A stretch of DNA of 64,000 bases, from contig JARKQJ010000145.1 in NCBI GenBank assembly GCA_029973955.1, forward strand, positions 1-64,000, read 5' to 3'. The notes under the pieces are model-generated. The model searched no databases. It was not told the origin of the DNA and saw only the letters and a list, made by a program, of their open reading frames with translations. Position 1 is the first letter of the stretch. Each line of letters begins with the position of its first letter. Positions 8,143 through 17,668 of this stretch are shown here, in pieces. Source of the stretch: Paludibaculum sp. Its GTDB lineage: Bacteria; Acidobacteriota; Terriglobia; Bryobacterales; Bryobacteraceae. Made by a program: the position numbers and the translations under genes.

Positions 8143-9570
8143 ATGCGTCACTTCACATACAAGACACTGGCCGAGCTGGAAGAAGCAGCGCGGCAGCTGG
8201 GGGCGGAGCATGTCCGCTTCGAGCACGACACCGAGAAGATGAAGGCGGCGTTGAGCCGCAAAGTGCAGGTGGGCGATCGCGTGGCGGGCAACTCCATGGC
8301 GATCCACCCGATGGAAGGCTGTGACGGCACGTTGGAAGGGCGGCCGGACGAGCTGACCTGGCGGCGGTATGAGCGCTTCGCGCGCGGCGGGGCGAAGCTG
8401 ATCTGGTTTGAAGCGACGGCGATCCGCGAAGACGGGCGGGCGAATCCGCGGCAGATCATGATCAACCGCGCGATGGTGGACGACTACGCGCGGCTGTACG
8501 AGATGATGATGCGCGCGCACCAGGAGGAGTTCGGCACGACGGACGACCTGCTGATCCCGATTCAATTGACGATGTCGGGGCGGTATTCGGTGCCGGTGAA
8601 GACGATCGCGTATCACAACCCGGTGCTCGACAGGAAGACGCTGACGCCGGCGGACTATCCGGTGATCAGCGACGACGAACTGGAGCGGCTGGAGGACTGC
8701 TATGTGGACGCCACGGGGCTGGCGCTGGAAGCAGGCTTCACGGCGGTGGACATCAAGGCGACGCACGGGTATCTGCTAAGCGAGCTGCTGGGGGCGAAGA
8801 CGCGCGAGGGGCGGTACGGGGGATCGCTGGAAAACCGCACGCGATTCTTCAAGAACGTTTTCGGCAAGATCCGGGCGAAGTACGGATCGAAGGTAATGAT
8901 CTGCATGCGGTTGGGCTGCTTCGACGGTGTGCCGTATGAACTGGATCCGGCGACGGGGATGGGGCGTCCGCTGGAATATCCGGTGCCGTATCCGTGGGGT
9001 TGGGGGGTGAACCCGGAGAACCCGATGGAGCCGGATCTGACGGAAGTGAAGCAGGCGATCGGCTGGTTCAGAGAGTGGGGGCTGGAGCTGCTGAACGTGT
9101 CGCTGGGCAGCCCGTATTACAACCCGCATATCGGGCGGCCGTTCGAGAAGCCGGATGAAGGCAACTACGAGGAGCCGGAACATCCGCTGAAGGGCGTGGA
9201 GCGGCACTTCACAGTGGCCGGCGAGCTGCAGCGGACGTTCCCGGAGCTGCCGATGGTGGGGACGGGCTATAGCTGGCTGCAGCGCTATGCGTTGCACGCC
9301 GGGGCGGCGACGATCGAGCGCGGCGACATCCGTTTTGTGGGATTGGGGCGGGCGGTGCTCTCGTATCCGGATTTCGCGAAGGCGATTCTGGAGACCGGTG
9401 AGCTGGACGACTCGCGCGTGTGTAAAACGTTGACCTACTGCACTTTCCTAATGCGGCAGAAGAACAACGAGATGGGGCAGTTTCCGGCCGGGTGCCCGCC
9501 GTTCGACAAGCTGGTTTACGGGCCGATTGTAAAAGAGGCGCGCGAGGCGAAGAGGAAGGCGGGGAAATAG
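8143..9570 (+). CDS. FMN-dependent NADH:flavin oxidoreductase, old yellow enzyme family
   Basis: A 475-residue TIM-barrel flavoprotein. Family marks in order are: NSMAIHPMEGCDG (FMN-binding strand 1, residues about 48-60), FARGGAKLIWFEATAI, IQLTMSGRYS, then ATHGYLLSELLGAKTREGRYGGSLENRTRF, which is close to the classic HGYLL..FLSP..N.R.DEYGGS.ENR block. The barrel ends with VGLGRAVLSYPDFAKAIL. It lacks the C-terminal Fe-S/NAD domains of 2,4-dienoyl-CoA reductase, and its C-terminus (residues 430-475) carries a short Cys-containing tail. It probably reduces an activated double bond. It lies directly downstream of the MFS carrier. Confidence 0.9.
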   Translation: MRHFTYKTLAELEEAARQLGAEHVRFEHDTEKMKAALSRKVQVGDRVAGNSMAIHPMEGCDGTLEGRPDELTWRRYERFARGGAKLIWFEATAIREDGRANPRQIMINRAMVDDYARLYEMMMRAHQEEFGTTDDLLIPIQLTMSGRYSVPVKTIAYHNPVLDRKTLTPADYPVISDDELERLEDCYVDATGLALEAGFTAVDIKATHGYLLSELLGAKTREGRYGGSLENRTRFFKNVFGKIRAKYGSKVMICMRLGCFDGVPYELDPATGMGRPLEYPVPYPWGWGVNPENPMEPDLTEVKQAIGWFREWGLELLNVSLGSPYYNPHIGRPFEKPDEGNYEEPEHPLKGVERHFTVAGELQRTFPELPMVGTGYSWLQRYALHAGAATIERGDIRFVGLGRAVLSYPDFAKAILETGELDDSRVCKTLTYCTFLMRQKNNEMGQFPAGCPPFDKLVYGPIVKEAREAKRKAGK

Positions 9571-9615
9571 GCGAAGCGACGCGCGGCCTCTTGCGGTGTC
9601 AAGGAAGGTAGAATA

Positions 9616-12438
9616 GTGGTACTGCGGATGCGGAGCCCCACGTACGTCGCCACACTTCTATTCACCGCCGTTTTGAGCGGGCAGGAGACGAGTGCGCCGA
9701 GCGGCGGTTCCGAGATACAGAAGGCGGCGGAGGAGTTCCGGGTACTGACGCGCGAGCGGGGGTTGCGCGCGGACAGCCCGGCAAAAGCAGCCAAGGGGCC
9801 CGGGCGGAGAGCGCAGTTCCACGGGCGCCTGTACGAGAACTTCCGGAACGACTTCCTGGATGCGGTGCCGCACGAGATTGTGCAGCGCGGGGAAGGGAAG
9901 AATCTGCTGCGGCGGAATCAGTTCGGGTTCAACGTGAGCGGCCCGGTGGTGATCCCGAAGCTGTTCGACGGGTCGCGCACGACGTTCTTTTCGGTGAACT
10001 ACGAAGGGGTGCGGGAGCGGATCTCGCGCAGCTACCTGCGAACGGTGGCGATCGATCCTGAGCGGCAGGGGGACTTTTCGCAGACGGTGGATTCGTCGGG
10101 CGAACCGCTGGGGATCTTCGATCCCGCGACGGTGCGGGCAAATCCGAACTACGATCCGTCGAAGGTGGTGTCGCGGGAGAACCTGCAGTACATCAAAGAT
10201 CCGTTTGTGGGGAACCGGATTCCAGCGTCGAGGCTGGACCCGGTGGCGCAGAATGCCCTGGCGTACTACCCGGTTTCGAACGCGAATGCCGGTCCGTACT
10301 TCAAGAACAACTACTTCGTGGTATCGCCGGAGACGAACACGGCGAACGGGATGATCGCGAAGGTGGATCACACGTTTCTTGAAAAGAACCGCCTGACGGT
10401 GAGCTACGCGTTCACAAACGGGCTGAGCGGGACGGCGCGATACATCAACAGCCCGGCGGACTCGGCGCCGGCGGACCGCAATTATCTGAACCGCCGCGGA
10501 TCATTGGAGCACGTCTACACGCTGTCGCCGCAGACGGTGAACACGGCCACGTTCGAAGCGCACATGGACGTATCGGAGAATGTGGCGGACGATTCGGGTT
10601 GGCCGGAAAAGCTGGGTTTGAAGGGAGTGCCGGGCGGGACATTTCCTTACCTCAACTTTACGGATTACCTGGACATGGGGCGGTCGAGCCCCATCGCGCG
10701 GAATGCGCGGAACACCTTCGTGTTTACGGATGCGCTGTCGCACAAGCGGGGCAAGCATAGCCTGCGGTTCGTGTCGCAGTTTGCGCAGTACCAGATCAAC
10801 ACGTACATCCCGGGCGTGCCGGCGGGGGCGTTCTATTTCGGACCTACCTACACGAGTCTGCCGGGGATTGTGAACACGGGCAATTCGTTCGCGTCGTACC
10901 TGCTGGGCGGGACTGAGTCGTCCGATATGAGCGTGGTGCCGTCGCCTTCCTACTTCCGCAACTGGAACTGGGTGAACGCGGTGCAGGACACCTGGGAGAT
11001 CAAGTCAAATTTCACGCTGTCGTTTGGATTGAACATTCTGACAACGACGCCGCGCACGGAGAAGTACGACCGGCAGAGCATTGTGGACCTGCGGCTGGCG
11101 AACCCGGCGAACGGTAAGCCGGGGGCGCTGGTGTTCGCGAACAAGGGCGGCTATGGTCATGCTTTCCAGCCGCTGCGAATGAAGCCGCAGCCGAATGCGT
11201 CGTTCGCCTGGAATCCGCGGGGGAACCGGAAGTCCGTGTTGCGGGCTTCGTATGGAATGAGCTACCAGGCCTATCCCGTCTACACCGGGCAGTGGGGAAC
11301 GCGCGGGTTCAACGGGCATCCCTACTACAATTCGCCGAACGCGCAACTGGCGCCGGCGTTCTTCCTGAAGGACGGCGTACCGCCGCCGTCGAGTTCGGTG
11401 CCGGACCTGACGCCGACCGCGGCGAACGACACGAATGGAAATGTGGTGGACATCAACGGACGCTTGCCCCGGTATCAGTCAGTTGGCCTGAGCTACGAAC
11501 GCGAGCTGCCCGGTGCGTTCAACCTGACCGGGTCGAGTAGCGTGTCGTGGGGCCGGGATCTCTTTCTGGGTGGAGGGACGGCACGGTTGAACGCAGTTAG
11601 CCCGAACCTGCTGACGCTGCGCGACAAGCTGAACGATCTGGAGTTCAACCGCTCACTGCGGCCCTATCCGCAGTTTCTGGAGATCGACACGTATTCACAG
11701 TGGCCGGAGGGGCGCTATCGGCGGGAGGCGGTGTCGGTGCGGCTGGAGAAGCGCACTTCGCAGGGTTTGTCGATCAACAGCACGTATGAGTATTCGCGGC
11801 AGTACGACGACTACTCGGGACCATACGGGCGGCAGGACCAGTTCAACCGGAAGAACGAATGGGCGTTGACGACGTACAACAACCCGCACCGGCTGTCGCT
11901 GTCGTATATGTACGAACTGCCGTTCGGTTCGAACAAGAAGTACTTCAACTATCCGGACTGGCGGCGGTATGCGGTGAACGGGTGGTCCTTGTCGGGGATC
12001 TCGTCGGTGGCGTCGGGCGAGCCGCTGTCGCTGCGGGCGCAGTTCAACAACACGGGTGGAGTGCTGAGCTATGTGAGGGTGAACGTGGTGCCGGGCGTGG
12101 AGCAGCGGTCGCCGAACCAGGGGCCTGACGAGTGGTTCAACGTGGCGGCGTTTTCGCATCCGGCGGATTTTGCGATGGGATCGGGGCCGCGAGCGCATCC
12201 GTTCCTGAGGGGGCCGATCAACCAGAACCATGACCTGTCGGTGGCGAAGCGGTTTCAGATCGACCAGGAGCGGTCGATGGAGTTCACGGCGTCCGGCTTC
12301 AATTTCGTGAACCACGCGAACTGGTCGGACCCGGACGTGGTGATTGGGACGGCGGATGCGCCGAACGCGAATGCCGGCAAGATCATCGGATCGAGGGGCA
12401 GCCGGGTGATCCAGCTGAGTTTGAGGTTCAGCTTCTGA
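9616..12438 (+). CDS. TonB-dependent receptor-like outer-membrane barrel lacking the N-terminal CarboxypepD_reg and plug domains
   Basis: A 940-residue Oar-like acidobacterial outer-membrane protein. A signal peptide (residues about 5-22) is followed by a basic linker, and then directly by NVSGPVVIPKLFDGSRTTFF...NYEGVRER, a block which in full-length homologues lies after the carboxypeptidase-regulatory-like and plug domains. The rest is beta-barrel, ending QLSLRFSF with a terminal Phe as BAM-inserted proteins have. Full-length relatives are roughly 1100-1250 residues, as is the neighbour at 17669-21247. The loss therefore looks specific, and the protein may be a channel with no TonB plug, or one whose plug is supplied in trans. 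Start GTG 9616; an ATG at 9628 is an equally possible start. Its stop overlaps the next ATG (TGATG). Confidence 0.85.
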   Translation: MVLRMRSPTYVATLLFTAVLSGQETSAPSGGSEIQKAAEEFRVLTRERGLRADSPAKAAKGPGRRAQFHGRLYENFRNDFLDAVPHEIVQRGEGKNLLRRNQFGFNVSGPVVIPKLFDGSRTTFFSVNYEGVRERISRSYLRTVAIDPERQGDFSQTVDSSGEPLGIFDPATVRANPNYDPSKVVSRENLQYIKDPFVGNRIPASRLDPVAQNALAYYPVSNANAGPYFKNNYFVVSPETNTANGMIAKVDHTFLEKNRLTVSYAFTNGLSGTARYINSPADSAPADRNYLNRRGSLEHVYTLSPQTVNTATFEAHMDVSENVADDSGWPEKLGLKGVPGGTFPYLNFTDYLDMGRSSPIARNARNTFVFTDALSHKRGKHSLRFVSQFAQYQINTYIPGVPAGAFYFGPTYTSLPGIVNTGNSFASYLLGGTESSDMSVVPSPSYFRNWNWVNAVQDTWEIKSNFTLSFGLNILTTTPRTEKYDRQSIVDLRLANPANGKPGALVFANKGGYGHAFQPLRMKPQPNASFAWNPRGNRKSVLRASYGMSYQAYPVYTGQWGTRGFNGHPYYNSPNAQLAPAFFLKDGVPPPSSSVPDLTPTAANDTNGNVVDINGRLPRYQSVGLSYERELPGAFNLTGSSSVSWGRDLFLGGGTARLNAVSPNLLTLRDKLNDLEFNRSLRPYPQFLEIDTYSQWPEGRYRREAVSVRLEKRTSQGLSINSTYEYSRQYDDYSGPYGRQDQFNRKNEWALTTYNNPHRLSLSYMYELPFGSNKKYFNYPDWRRYAVNGWSLSGISSVASGEPLSLRAQFNNTGGVLSYVRVNVVPGVEQRSPNQGPDEWFNVAAFSHPADFAMGSGPRAHPFLRGPINQNHDLSVAKRFQIDQERSMEFTASGFNFVNHANWSDPDVVIGTADAPNANAGKIIGSRGSRVIQLSLRFSF

Positions 12439-13355
12439 TGCTTTCGCGGCGGCAATGCCTGGCGATGTTTGCGGCCGGGGCGGCCCCGAATCCGCCTGCG
12501 ATTCCGCAGCGGCGGGTGCCGGCATGGACCTCGTCAGAGAAGCTGGGCGAGTTGACGGCGACGGTGGACGGCAAGGCGGCGAAGGTACTGCGGACGAAGA
12601 GTCCGAGCGATGATCTGCTGGTGATGCTGGTGCTGGATGTGACGGGCGACATGACGCTGGTGGATGCGGCGCGGCAGGCGGCGGTGGCGGAGGTCGAGAA
12701 ACTTCCGGCGTCGAACTGGGTGAGCGTGCTGCGCGCGCAGGACGGATTGCGGGTATTGCTGGACCCGACGGCGGACCGGGCGGCGACATCGAGCGCGGTG
12801 CTGCAGGCGCCGGTATCGGGGAGGGCGGGCCTGCTGGAGTGCGTGGAGCCGGCGGCCAGGCTGGCGAATTCGATTGTGCGAAAGACGCAAGTGCGCGCCG
12901 CGATCCTCTACATCACGGATTCCGACATTTCGAACTACCGCGAGGACTACACGAACCCGGTGATCAACATGAGCGATTCGCGCGATCTTTCCCGGAGGAT
13001 GGCGGACGATCTCGTGCGGGACAAGACGTCGAAACTGGCGACGATGCTGGCGGAGACGGACGTGCCGGCGTTCATCGTGCAGATCTCGTTTCTGCGCGAC
13101 CGCCTGAATGAGGCCTATCAGACGGGGCTGAAGCAGATGGCGGAAGCCACCGGGGGCATGGCGCTGCAGTGCAGAAATCTGGGGGATGTGGCGTCATCGG
13201 TTTCGCAGGCGTTCGAGAAGATGCGGACGATGTGGGCGGTGGACATTCAGATCCCGGCCGGCACGTCGAAGAACTTCACCGTGCAACTGGCGTCGGGGCC
13301 GGGAGACCTGCAGTATCGGAGCCGGTTCATCCAGGCCGGGCGTGGAAAGGAGTAA
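12438..13355 (+). CDS. VWFA-related (acidobacterial type) secreted protein with degenerate metal site
   Basis: A 305-residue protein with a twin-basic signal-like N-terminus (MLSRRQCLAMFAAGAA) and a von Willebrand A-like fold. The expected MIDAS motif DxSxS is replaced by LVLDVTGDMT (about residues 67-76), so metal-dependent ligand binding may be lost. Further landmarks are AAILYITDSDISNY (near 155-170) and the C-terminal VDIQIPAGTSKNFTVQL strand that also appears in the VWFA-related family. It is translationally coupled to the plugless barrel upstream (TGATG) and is separated by one base from the coiled-coil gene downstream. The three genes probably make one envelope assembly; the function is unknown. 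Confidence 0.75.
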   Translation: MLSRRQCLAMFAAGAAPNPPAIPQRRVPAWTSSEKLGELTATVDGKAAKVLRTKSPSDDLLVMLVLDVTGDMTLVDAARQAAVAEVEKLPASNWVSVLRAQDGLRVLLDPTADRAATSSAVLQAPVSGRAGLLECVEPAARLANSIVRKTQVRAAILYITDSDISNYREDYTNPVINMSDSRDLSRRMADDLVRDKTSKLATMLAETDVPAFIVQISFLRDRLNEAYQTGLKQMAEATGGMALQCRNLGDVASSVSQAFEKMRTMWAVDIQIPAGTSKNFTVQLASGPGDLQYRSRFIQAGRGKE

Positions 13356-13356
13356 T

Positions 13357-14205
13357 ATGAGCGCCATGCGGCATCCAGCAGTGACCAGCCTATCGATTCT
13401 GCTCGCGGTATCCCTGATTGCGGGGGCCTGGTTGCTGCATTCGCGGCAGCAGTTTCGCGCCGAGTGGGAAGCTCAGGTGGAAGGAGTGAAGAAGCAGTTG
13501 GCGGCGGAGACGGCGAAGGGCCTGGCGCTGGAGGGGGATCTGAACACGCTGCGGGCGCAGTTGGCGGAGAAGGGGATCGAGCCGGCGGTGGCGCCACGGG
13601 CGGCTCATTTGGAAAACGACGCGAAGCGGTTGGAGGCGCTGCGGGAGTTGACGCAGGCCCAGACGAAGTTGTCGGCGGCGACGACGTCGATGGGCGAGTT
13701 GCGGAATCACATCGCGGATCTGGAATCGTCGGTAGAGAGATTGACGGCGGAGAACAAGCGGCTGCAGGCCGCGGAAACGAACGTCAAGGAAGACCTGGAG
13801 AACACGCAGAATGTGGCGCGTGCTTTGGAAGCTGAGGTAAAAGCCAAGAACGAGCGGATCGCTCAAATGGAGCCGACCTTGAGAAGGGTGCGAGAAGAAC
13901 TGGCTGCCACGCAGCAGAAAGCGGCGCAGGCGCAGCCGGTGGCGGCGGAGCTTGTAGACGTGAACCGGCGGCGAGAGAACATTGTGACTTCGCTGCAGCG
14001 GCGCTACCGGGACGTGACGGACCAGTTGCGGGCATTGACGGTGAGGTTGGATACGCAGCGGGACAATCCGGCGGCGGCGGTGGGCGATATCTCGCGGCTG
14101 CAGACGGCGGTGCAGTCAGCGGAAGACGAGTTGCGGCAGTTGGGCTCCCTGAACACGCAGGCGCAACGCCTGGCGGCGAGATTGAACGGAACGCAGCAGA
14201 AGTAA
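13357..14205 (+). CDS. Membrane-anchored coiled-coil protein
   Basis: A 282-residue protein, not a recognised family. An N-terminal helix (residues about 10-28, SLSILLAVSLIAGAWLL) anchors it in the inner membrane. The remainder is long heptad-rich coiled coil (residues about 35-270) with regular Leu/Ala and Lys/Glu pattern, for example QTKLSAATTSMGELRNHIAD and VERLTAENKRLQAAE. AAGGAG four bases before the ATG at 13357 gives a strong start. It closes the three-gene run with the barrel and VWFA protein, and may be a periplasm-spanning tether. It is not like TolA or a typical membrane-fusion protein because the lipoyl and barrel domains are absent. Confidence 0.75.
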   Translation: MSAMRHPAVTSLSILLAVSLIAGAWLLHSRQQFRAEWEAQVEGVKKQLAAETAKGLALEGDLNTLRAQLAEKGIEPAVAPRAAHLENDAKRLEALRELTQAQTKLSAATTSMGELRNHIADLESSVERLTAENKRLQAAETNVKEDLENTQNVARALEAEVKAKNERIAQMEPTLRRVREELAATQQKAAQAQPVAAELVDVNRRRENIVTSLQRRYRDVTDQLRALTVRLDTQRDNPAAAVGDISRLQTAVQSAEDELRQLGSLNTQAQRLAARLNGTQQK

Positions 14206-14211
14206 CGCGGG

Positions 14212-17200
14212 TCAGGACTGGGGTACGGAAGCTTTGCGTTCGAGCTTGCCCCAACCCACGAGGCGGCCTCGCAGGGCGAAGAGGACTGTCTTCAAGAGCA
14301 CGTAGTTCATCAACTGGCGATAGAAGACGCGCTGGAAAAAGAGCAGCTGGAGATCTCTCGGGCTCTCTCCTTCGAGCTGGTAGGCGAGCAGTCCCGTGAG
14401 GAGCTCAACGCAGAAGAAGCCGAGATAGTAGGCGAGGACCACGTGCCAATTGCCGGCGAAGAGGGTGAAGATGAGCGCGAGATCGGTGAGCGGGGAGAGG
14501 GCGGAGAGCAGGACCTGAAAGATCCAGATGCTGGGCAGGGCGATGAAGGCGAGCGAGCCGAATTGTGGGTTGAGCGTGGCTTCGCGGTGTTTCCAGGCGG
14601 CCTGGAGAGTGCCGAAGGCCCAGCGGAAGCGCTGTTTGGCGAGACTCTGGATATCTTCGGGCGCTTCGGTGTATGCGATGGCGGCTTCTTCGTAGCGGAT
14701 GGCGTAGCCGGCGCGGCGGATCGTGAGAGTGATGTCGGTGTCTTCGGCGAGGGTGTCGTGTCTGAAGCCGCCGGCCTCCAGGATGGCGGAGCGGCGCCAG
14801 GCGCCAACGGCGCCGGGGACGACGGGGATGGCATTGACGAGGTCGAGGGCGCGGCGATCGAGGTTGAAGCCGTAGATGTATTCAATGCTCTGGAAGCGGG
14901 TGAGCCAGTTGTGGCGGTTGCCGACTCTGGCGTTCCCCGAAACGGCGGCGACGCCCGGGTCGTGGAAATGGCGGGCGAGGCGGGCGATGGTGTCTTTGGC
15001 GAAGAGCGTATCAGCGTCGACGGCGACCAGGATTTCGTGGCGGGCGGCGGCGATGGCGCGATTGAGCGCGGCGGATTTGCCGGCATTGGCCTGGGTGAGG
15101 ATCGTCACTCGGGGCTGGTCATAGAAGCACTGCTCCAGAACGGCGAGCGTCGAGTCTTTTGAGCCGTCATCGACGACGACGATTTCGAGGTCCGGGTAGT
15201 CGCTGGCGAGGATGGATTCAACGGTGCGGCGGATCACCTTCTCCTCGTTATAGGCGGCGATGATGACACTGACGGGAGGGCGATAGTCCGGAGGGAAGGT
15301 GCGGCGAGCGGCGGCGCGCTTCTGAAGGATGGCCATGACGGCGAAAGCGAGGTTGCGGCCGGTGGTGAGGAAGATGGCCGAGAGAAAGATGACGCCGAGC
15401 AAGGCGGCGGCGGTCCCCTTGAGGTCGAGGGCGCCGCCTTCTATCAGGGCCCAGGACCGTTCGCCGGGCTCGATCGGCGGCATGGTTTCGTCGCGCGACT
15501 TGCCGATGAGTTGGCCGACGGTAACGAAGCGATAGCCGCGCGAGCGGAAGCGGTCGATGATCTGGGGCAGGGCTTCGACGGTTGGGGTGCGGTCGCCGCC
15601 GGCATCGTGCAGGAGGATGATGTTGCCATTGCCGATCTCATCGGTGACCTCGGCGAGGATCTGCGAGGCGGGCTTGCCGTGGCGCCAGTCCTGGGGGTCG
15701 ATGCGCTCGCCGACGGTGAGGTAGCCGAGCTGCTGCGCGCGCAGGACGGGTTCGATCTCTTCCGGGGTCTGCGGTTCGCTGTCGGCGTTGTAGGGGGGGC
15801 GGAAGAGGATGGTGGAGTGGTGGATGGCGTTCTCAATGATGCGCTGGGTGGCGTCGAGTTCCAGACGGGTGCGCTCGGCCGAGGTGAGGGCGATGTTGGG
15901 ATGGGCGTAGGAGTGGTTGCCGATCTCATGACCTTCGTCGTAAATCCGGCGGAGCAGGGTGGGGGAGGATTCAGCGTTCGCGCCGACGACAAAGAAGGTG
16001 GCTTTGACGGCCTTCCGCTGGAGGATATCGAGAATTTGCGGCGTGTAGGCGGGATCGGGTCCGTCGTCGAAGGTGATGGCGAGCAGTTTCTGATTGGACT
16101 GGCCGTAGCTTTCTACAACGTAGTAGGTAGGGAGGTCCAGGTACCGCTCGGCGTATTCGCCGTCCTGTTCCCGCCAGACGCGGCGCTGGCCTTGCTTTGG
16201 CGTATCGGAGATGCGGATGATCTCGCCTTCGCCGTACTGGTTGACGGTGCGGGAGGCGCGGAGAGTGAGCAGGGGAGTGAGGTCGAATTGCGTGGCGGGC
16301 CACTCGGCCCTGTGGATGACCTGAAAGAGCTCAGGGTCTTCGGCGCCGAGCCGCCAGATGCCGATGCCGCGGAAGCCGCGCTCGTGAATTGTGCGGATCT
16401 GGTTGAGGGCGGAGACGGCGTCGAGGAACCAGACTTCGTGCTGTTTGCCGGAGTGGTTGTAGCGGAGGACGGGATTGGCCGAGTTGCCGTCCCAATCGAG
16501 CATGACGTGGTTGGCATTGGCCGCGGCCATGACGTCGTTGTAGGAGGCCTCGACTCCGCCTTTTCCGCCGATGATCCAGTCGTAGCCGTAGTTGCCGATG
16601 CCGATGACGGTCTTCTCCTCGGGGACGGCTTTGCCGATCTGGTCGAGTTCCGATTCGAACCAATCCTGGGAGGCGATGGGGCCGGGAGTGCCGGATTGGT
16701 AGTGTTCGTCGTAGACCATGGGGACGAGCAGGTCGTTGATCTCGGCGAGGCGGGCGAGGTCGTAGGCGGCGTCGCCGGTGGGGACGCTCTGGGCGAGGAG
16801 GAGGCCTTCCGGTTGCAGGCGGGCGCGGAGGGCGGCCATGAAGTGGATGAGTTTCTGGCGGTCGGCGGGGCGGGCCTGTTCGAGATCGATCATGACTCCG
16901 GCGAAGTGATGCTCGACCAGATTGCTGTGGATATTGTCGATGAGGTTTTCAGACGCCGCCGCGTTGTTGAGGATGGTGTGGAGATCGCCGCCGCGCCAGC
17001 CATTGCGGAAATTCGTGACGACGGCCAGGATGGGGAGTTTGGCTTCCCGGGCGATGTCGACGACGGCGTTGTCGGTTTCGTCGGTGAGGTCGCCTTTGGA
17101 GTTGGCGACGATGAGCCACTCGGGGGCAAGGTGAGTGAGGTGGTGGAGGTTGAGGCGAAGGCTGACGATGGAGGCACGGTCCCAGTTGACGTAGAAGCCG

Positions 17201-17541
17201 ATGACGACGGGCCTGCGCTCAGTGGCGACGGGGGAGGAGGTGGGGCGGCTGAGGAGAGACGAGCCGCGGATGTACTTCATCTCGCGGGCGGCCTTGCGCA
17301 TCGCCTTGTAAGGGACGTTCACCTGGGCCTGCTCGCCTCGGATGATGCTGGGGACTTCGGCGGCGACGGCGACATGCTGGACCTCTGGCAGGCCAAGCCG
17401 GGGCAGGTTGGGGTTAGAGAGAGCGGCGAGTCCGATGAAAGCGATGAACACAGCCAGGACGATGGCAGCGGCGCCGAGCGTCCGGCGGGTACGAGCCCAG
17501 CGGCGGCCGGTGGGGTCGTGAAAGATGAAGCTGTGATTCAT
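14212..17541 (-). CDS. Three-domain polysaccharide enzyme: GH18-like, polysaccharide deacetylase (CE4) and GT2 glycosyltransferase
   Basis: A 1109-residue membrane protein with three catalytic-looking modules. Residues 22-44 form a membrane helix. Residues 108-400 are GH18-like (GFYVNWD, GVMIDLEQ with Glu about 221, MVYDEHY). Residues 475-685 are a NodB/CE4 deacetylase: ITFDDGPD with Asp492/Asp493, zinc histidines in GNHSYAH (His543, His547), FRPPYN and LLHDAGG. Residues 710-740 are membrane, then 755-1000 a processive GT2: VSVIIAAYNEE, VDADT (Asp842, Asp844), AEDTD (933-936), QRFRW (970-974), with further membrane helices to the C-terminus. One chain could thus polymerise, deacetylate and trim or bind a poly-N-acetylglucosamine-like polymer, like PgaB plus PgaC in one. 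Convergent with the coiled-coil gene. No c-di-GMP PilZ domain is seen. Confidence 0.9.
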   Translation of the reverse strand: MNHSFIFHDPTGRRWARTRRTLGAAAIVLAVFIAFIGLAALSNPNLPRLGLPEVQHVAVAAEVPSIIRGEQAQVNVPYKAMRKAAREMKYIRGSSLLSRPTSSPVATERRPVVIGFYVNWDRASIVSLRLNLHHLTHLAPEWLIVANSKGDLTDETDNAVVDIAREAKLPILAVVTNFRNGWRGGDLHTILNNAAASENLIDNIHSNLVEHHFAGVMIDLEQARPADRQKLIHFMAALRARLQPEGLLLAQSVPTGDAAYDLARLAEINDLLVPMVYDEHYQSGTPGPIASQDWFESELDQIGKAVPEEKTVIGIGNYGYDWIIGGKGGVEASYNDVMAAANANHVMLDWDGNSANPVLRYNHSGKQHEVWFLDAVSALNQIRTIHERGFRGIGIWRLGAEDPELFQVIHRAEWPATQFDLTPLLTLRASRTVNQYGEGEIIRISDTPKQGQRRVWREQDGEYAERYLDLPTYYVVESYGQSNQKLLAITFDDGPDPAYTPQILDILQRKAVKATFFVVGANAESSPTLLRRIYDEGHEIGNHSYAHPNIALTSAERTRLELDATQRIIENAIHHSTILFRPPYNADSEPQTPEEIEPVLRAQQLGYLTVGERIDPQDWRHGKPASQILAEVTDEIGNGNIILLHDAGGDRTPTVEALPQIIDRFRSRGYRFVTVGQLIGKSRDETMPPIEPGERSWALIEGGALDLKGTAAALLGVIFLSAIFLTTGRNLAFAVMAILQKRAAARRTFPPDYRPPVSVIIAAYNEEKVIRRTVESILASDYPDLEIVVVDDGSKDSTLAVLEQCFYDQPRVTILTQANAGKSAALNRAIAAARHEILVAVDADTLFAKDTIARLARHFHDPGVAAVSGNARVGNRHNWLTRFQSIEYIYGFNLDRRALDLVNAIPVVPGAVGAWRRSAILEAGGFRHDTLAEDTDITLTIRRAGYAIRYEEAAIAYTEAPEDIQSLAKQRFRWAFGTLQAAWKHREATLNPQFGSLAFIALPSIWIFQVLLSALSPLTDLALIFTLFAGNWHVVLAYYLGFFCVELLTGLLAYQLEGESPRDLQLLFFQRVFYRQLMNYVLLKTVLFALRGRLVGWGKLERKASVPQS

Positions 17542-17668
17542 TCCTACTGGGCTTGGATGCTCGGAGGGGGTGGTGGGGTTTCACGGGCCGCACTGCACTT
17601 GGAGAGTGCAGGGGAGATTGGGGGTGTACAAAAGAGAAACAATCTGTTTTCATACAAGAGGATCTGAT

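Noticed and set aside
13186..13356. Upstream extension of the coiled-coil gene into the VWFA gene
   Set aside because: Arginine-rich shadow of the VWFA frame; AAGGAG four bases before ATG 13357 marks the true start.
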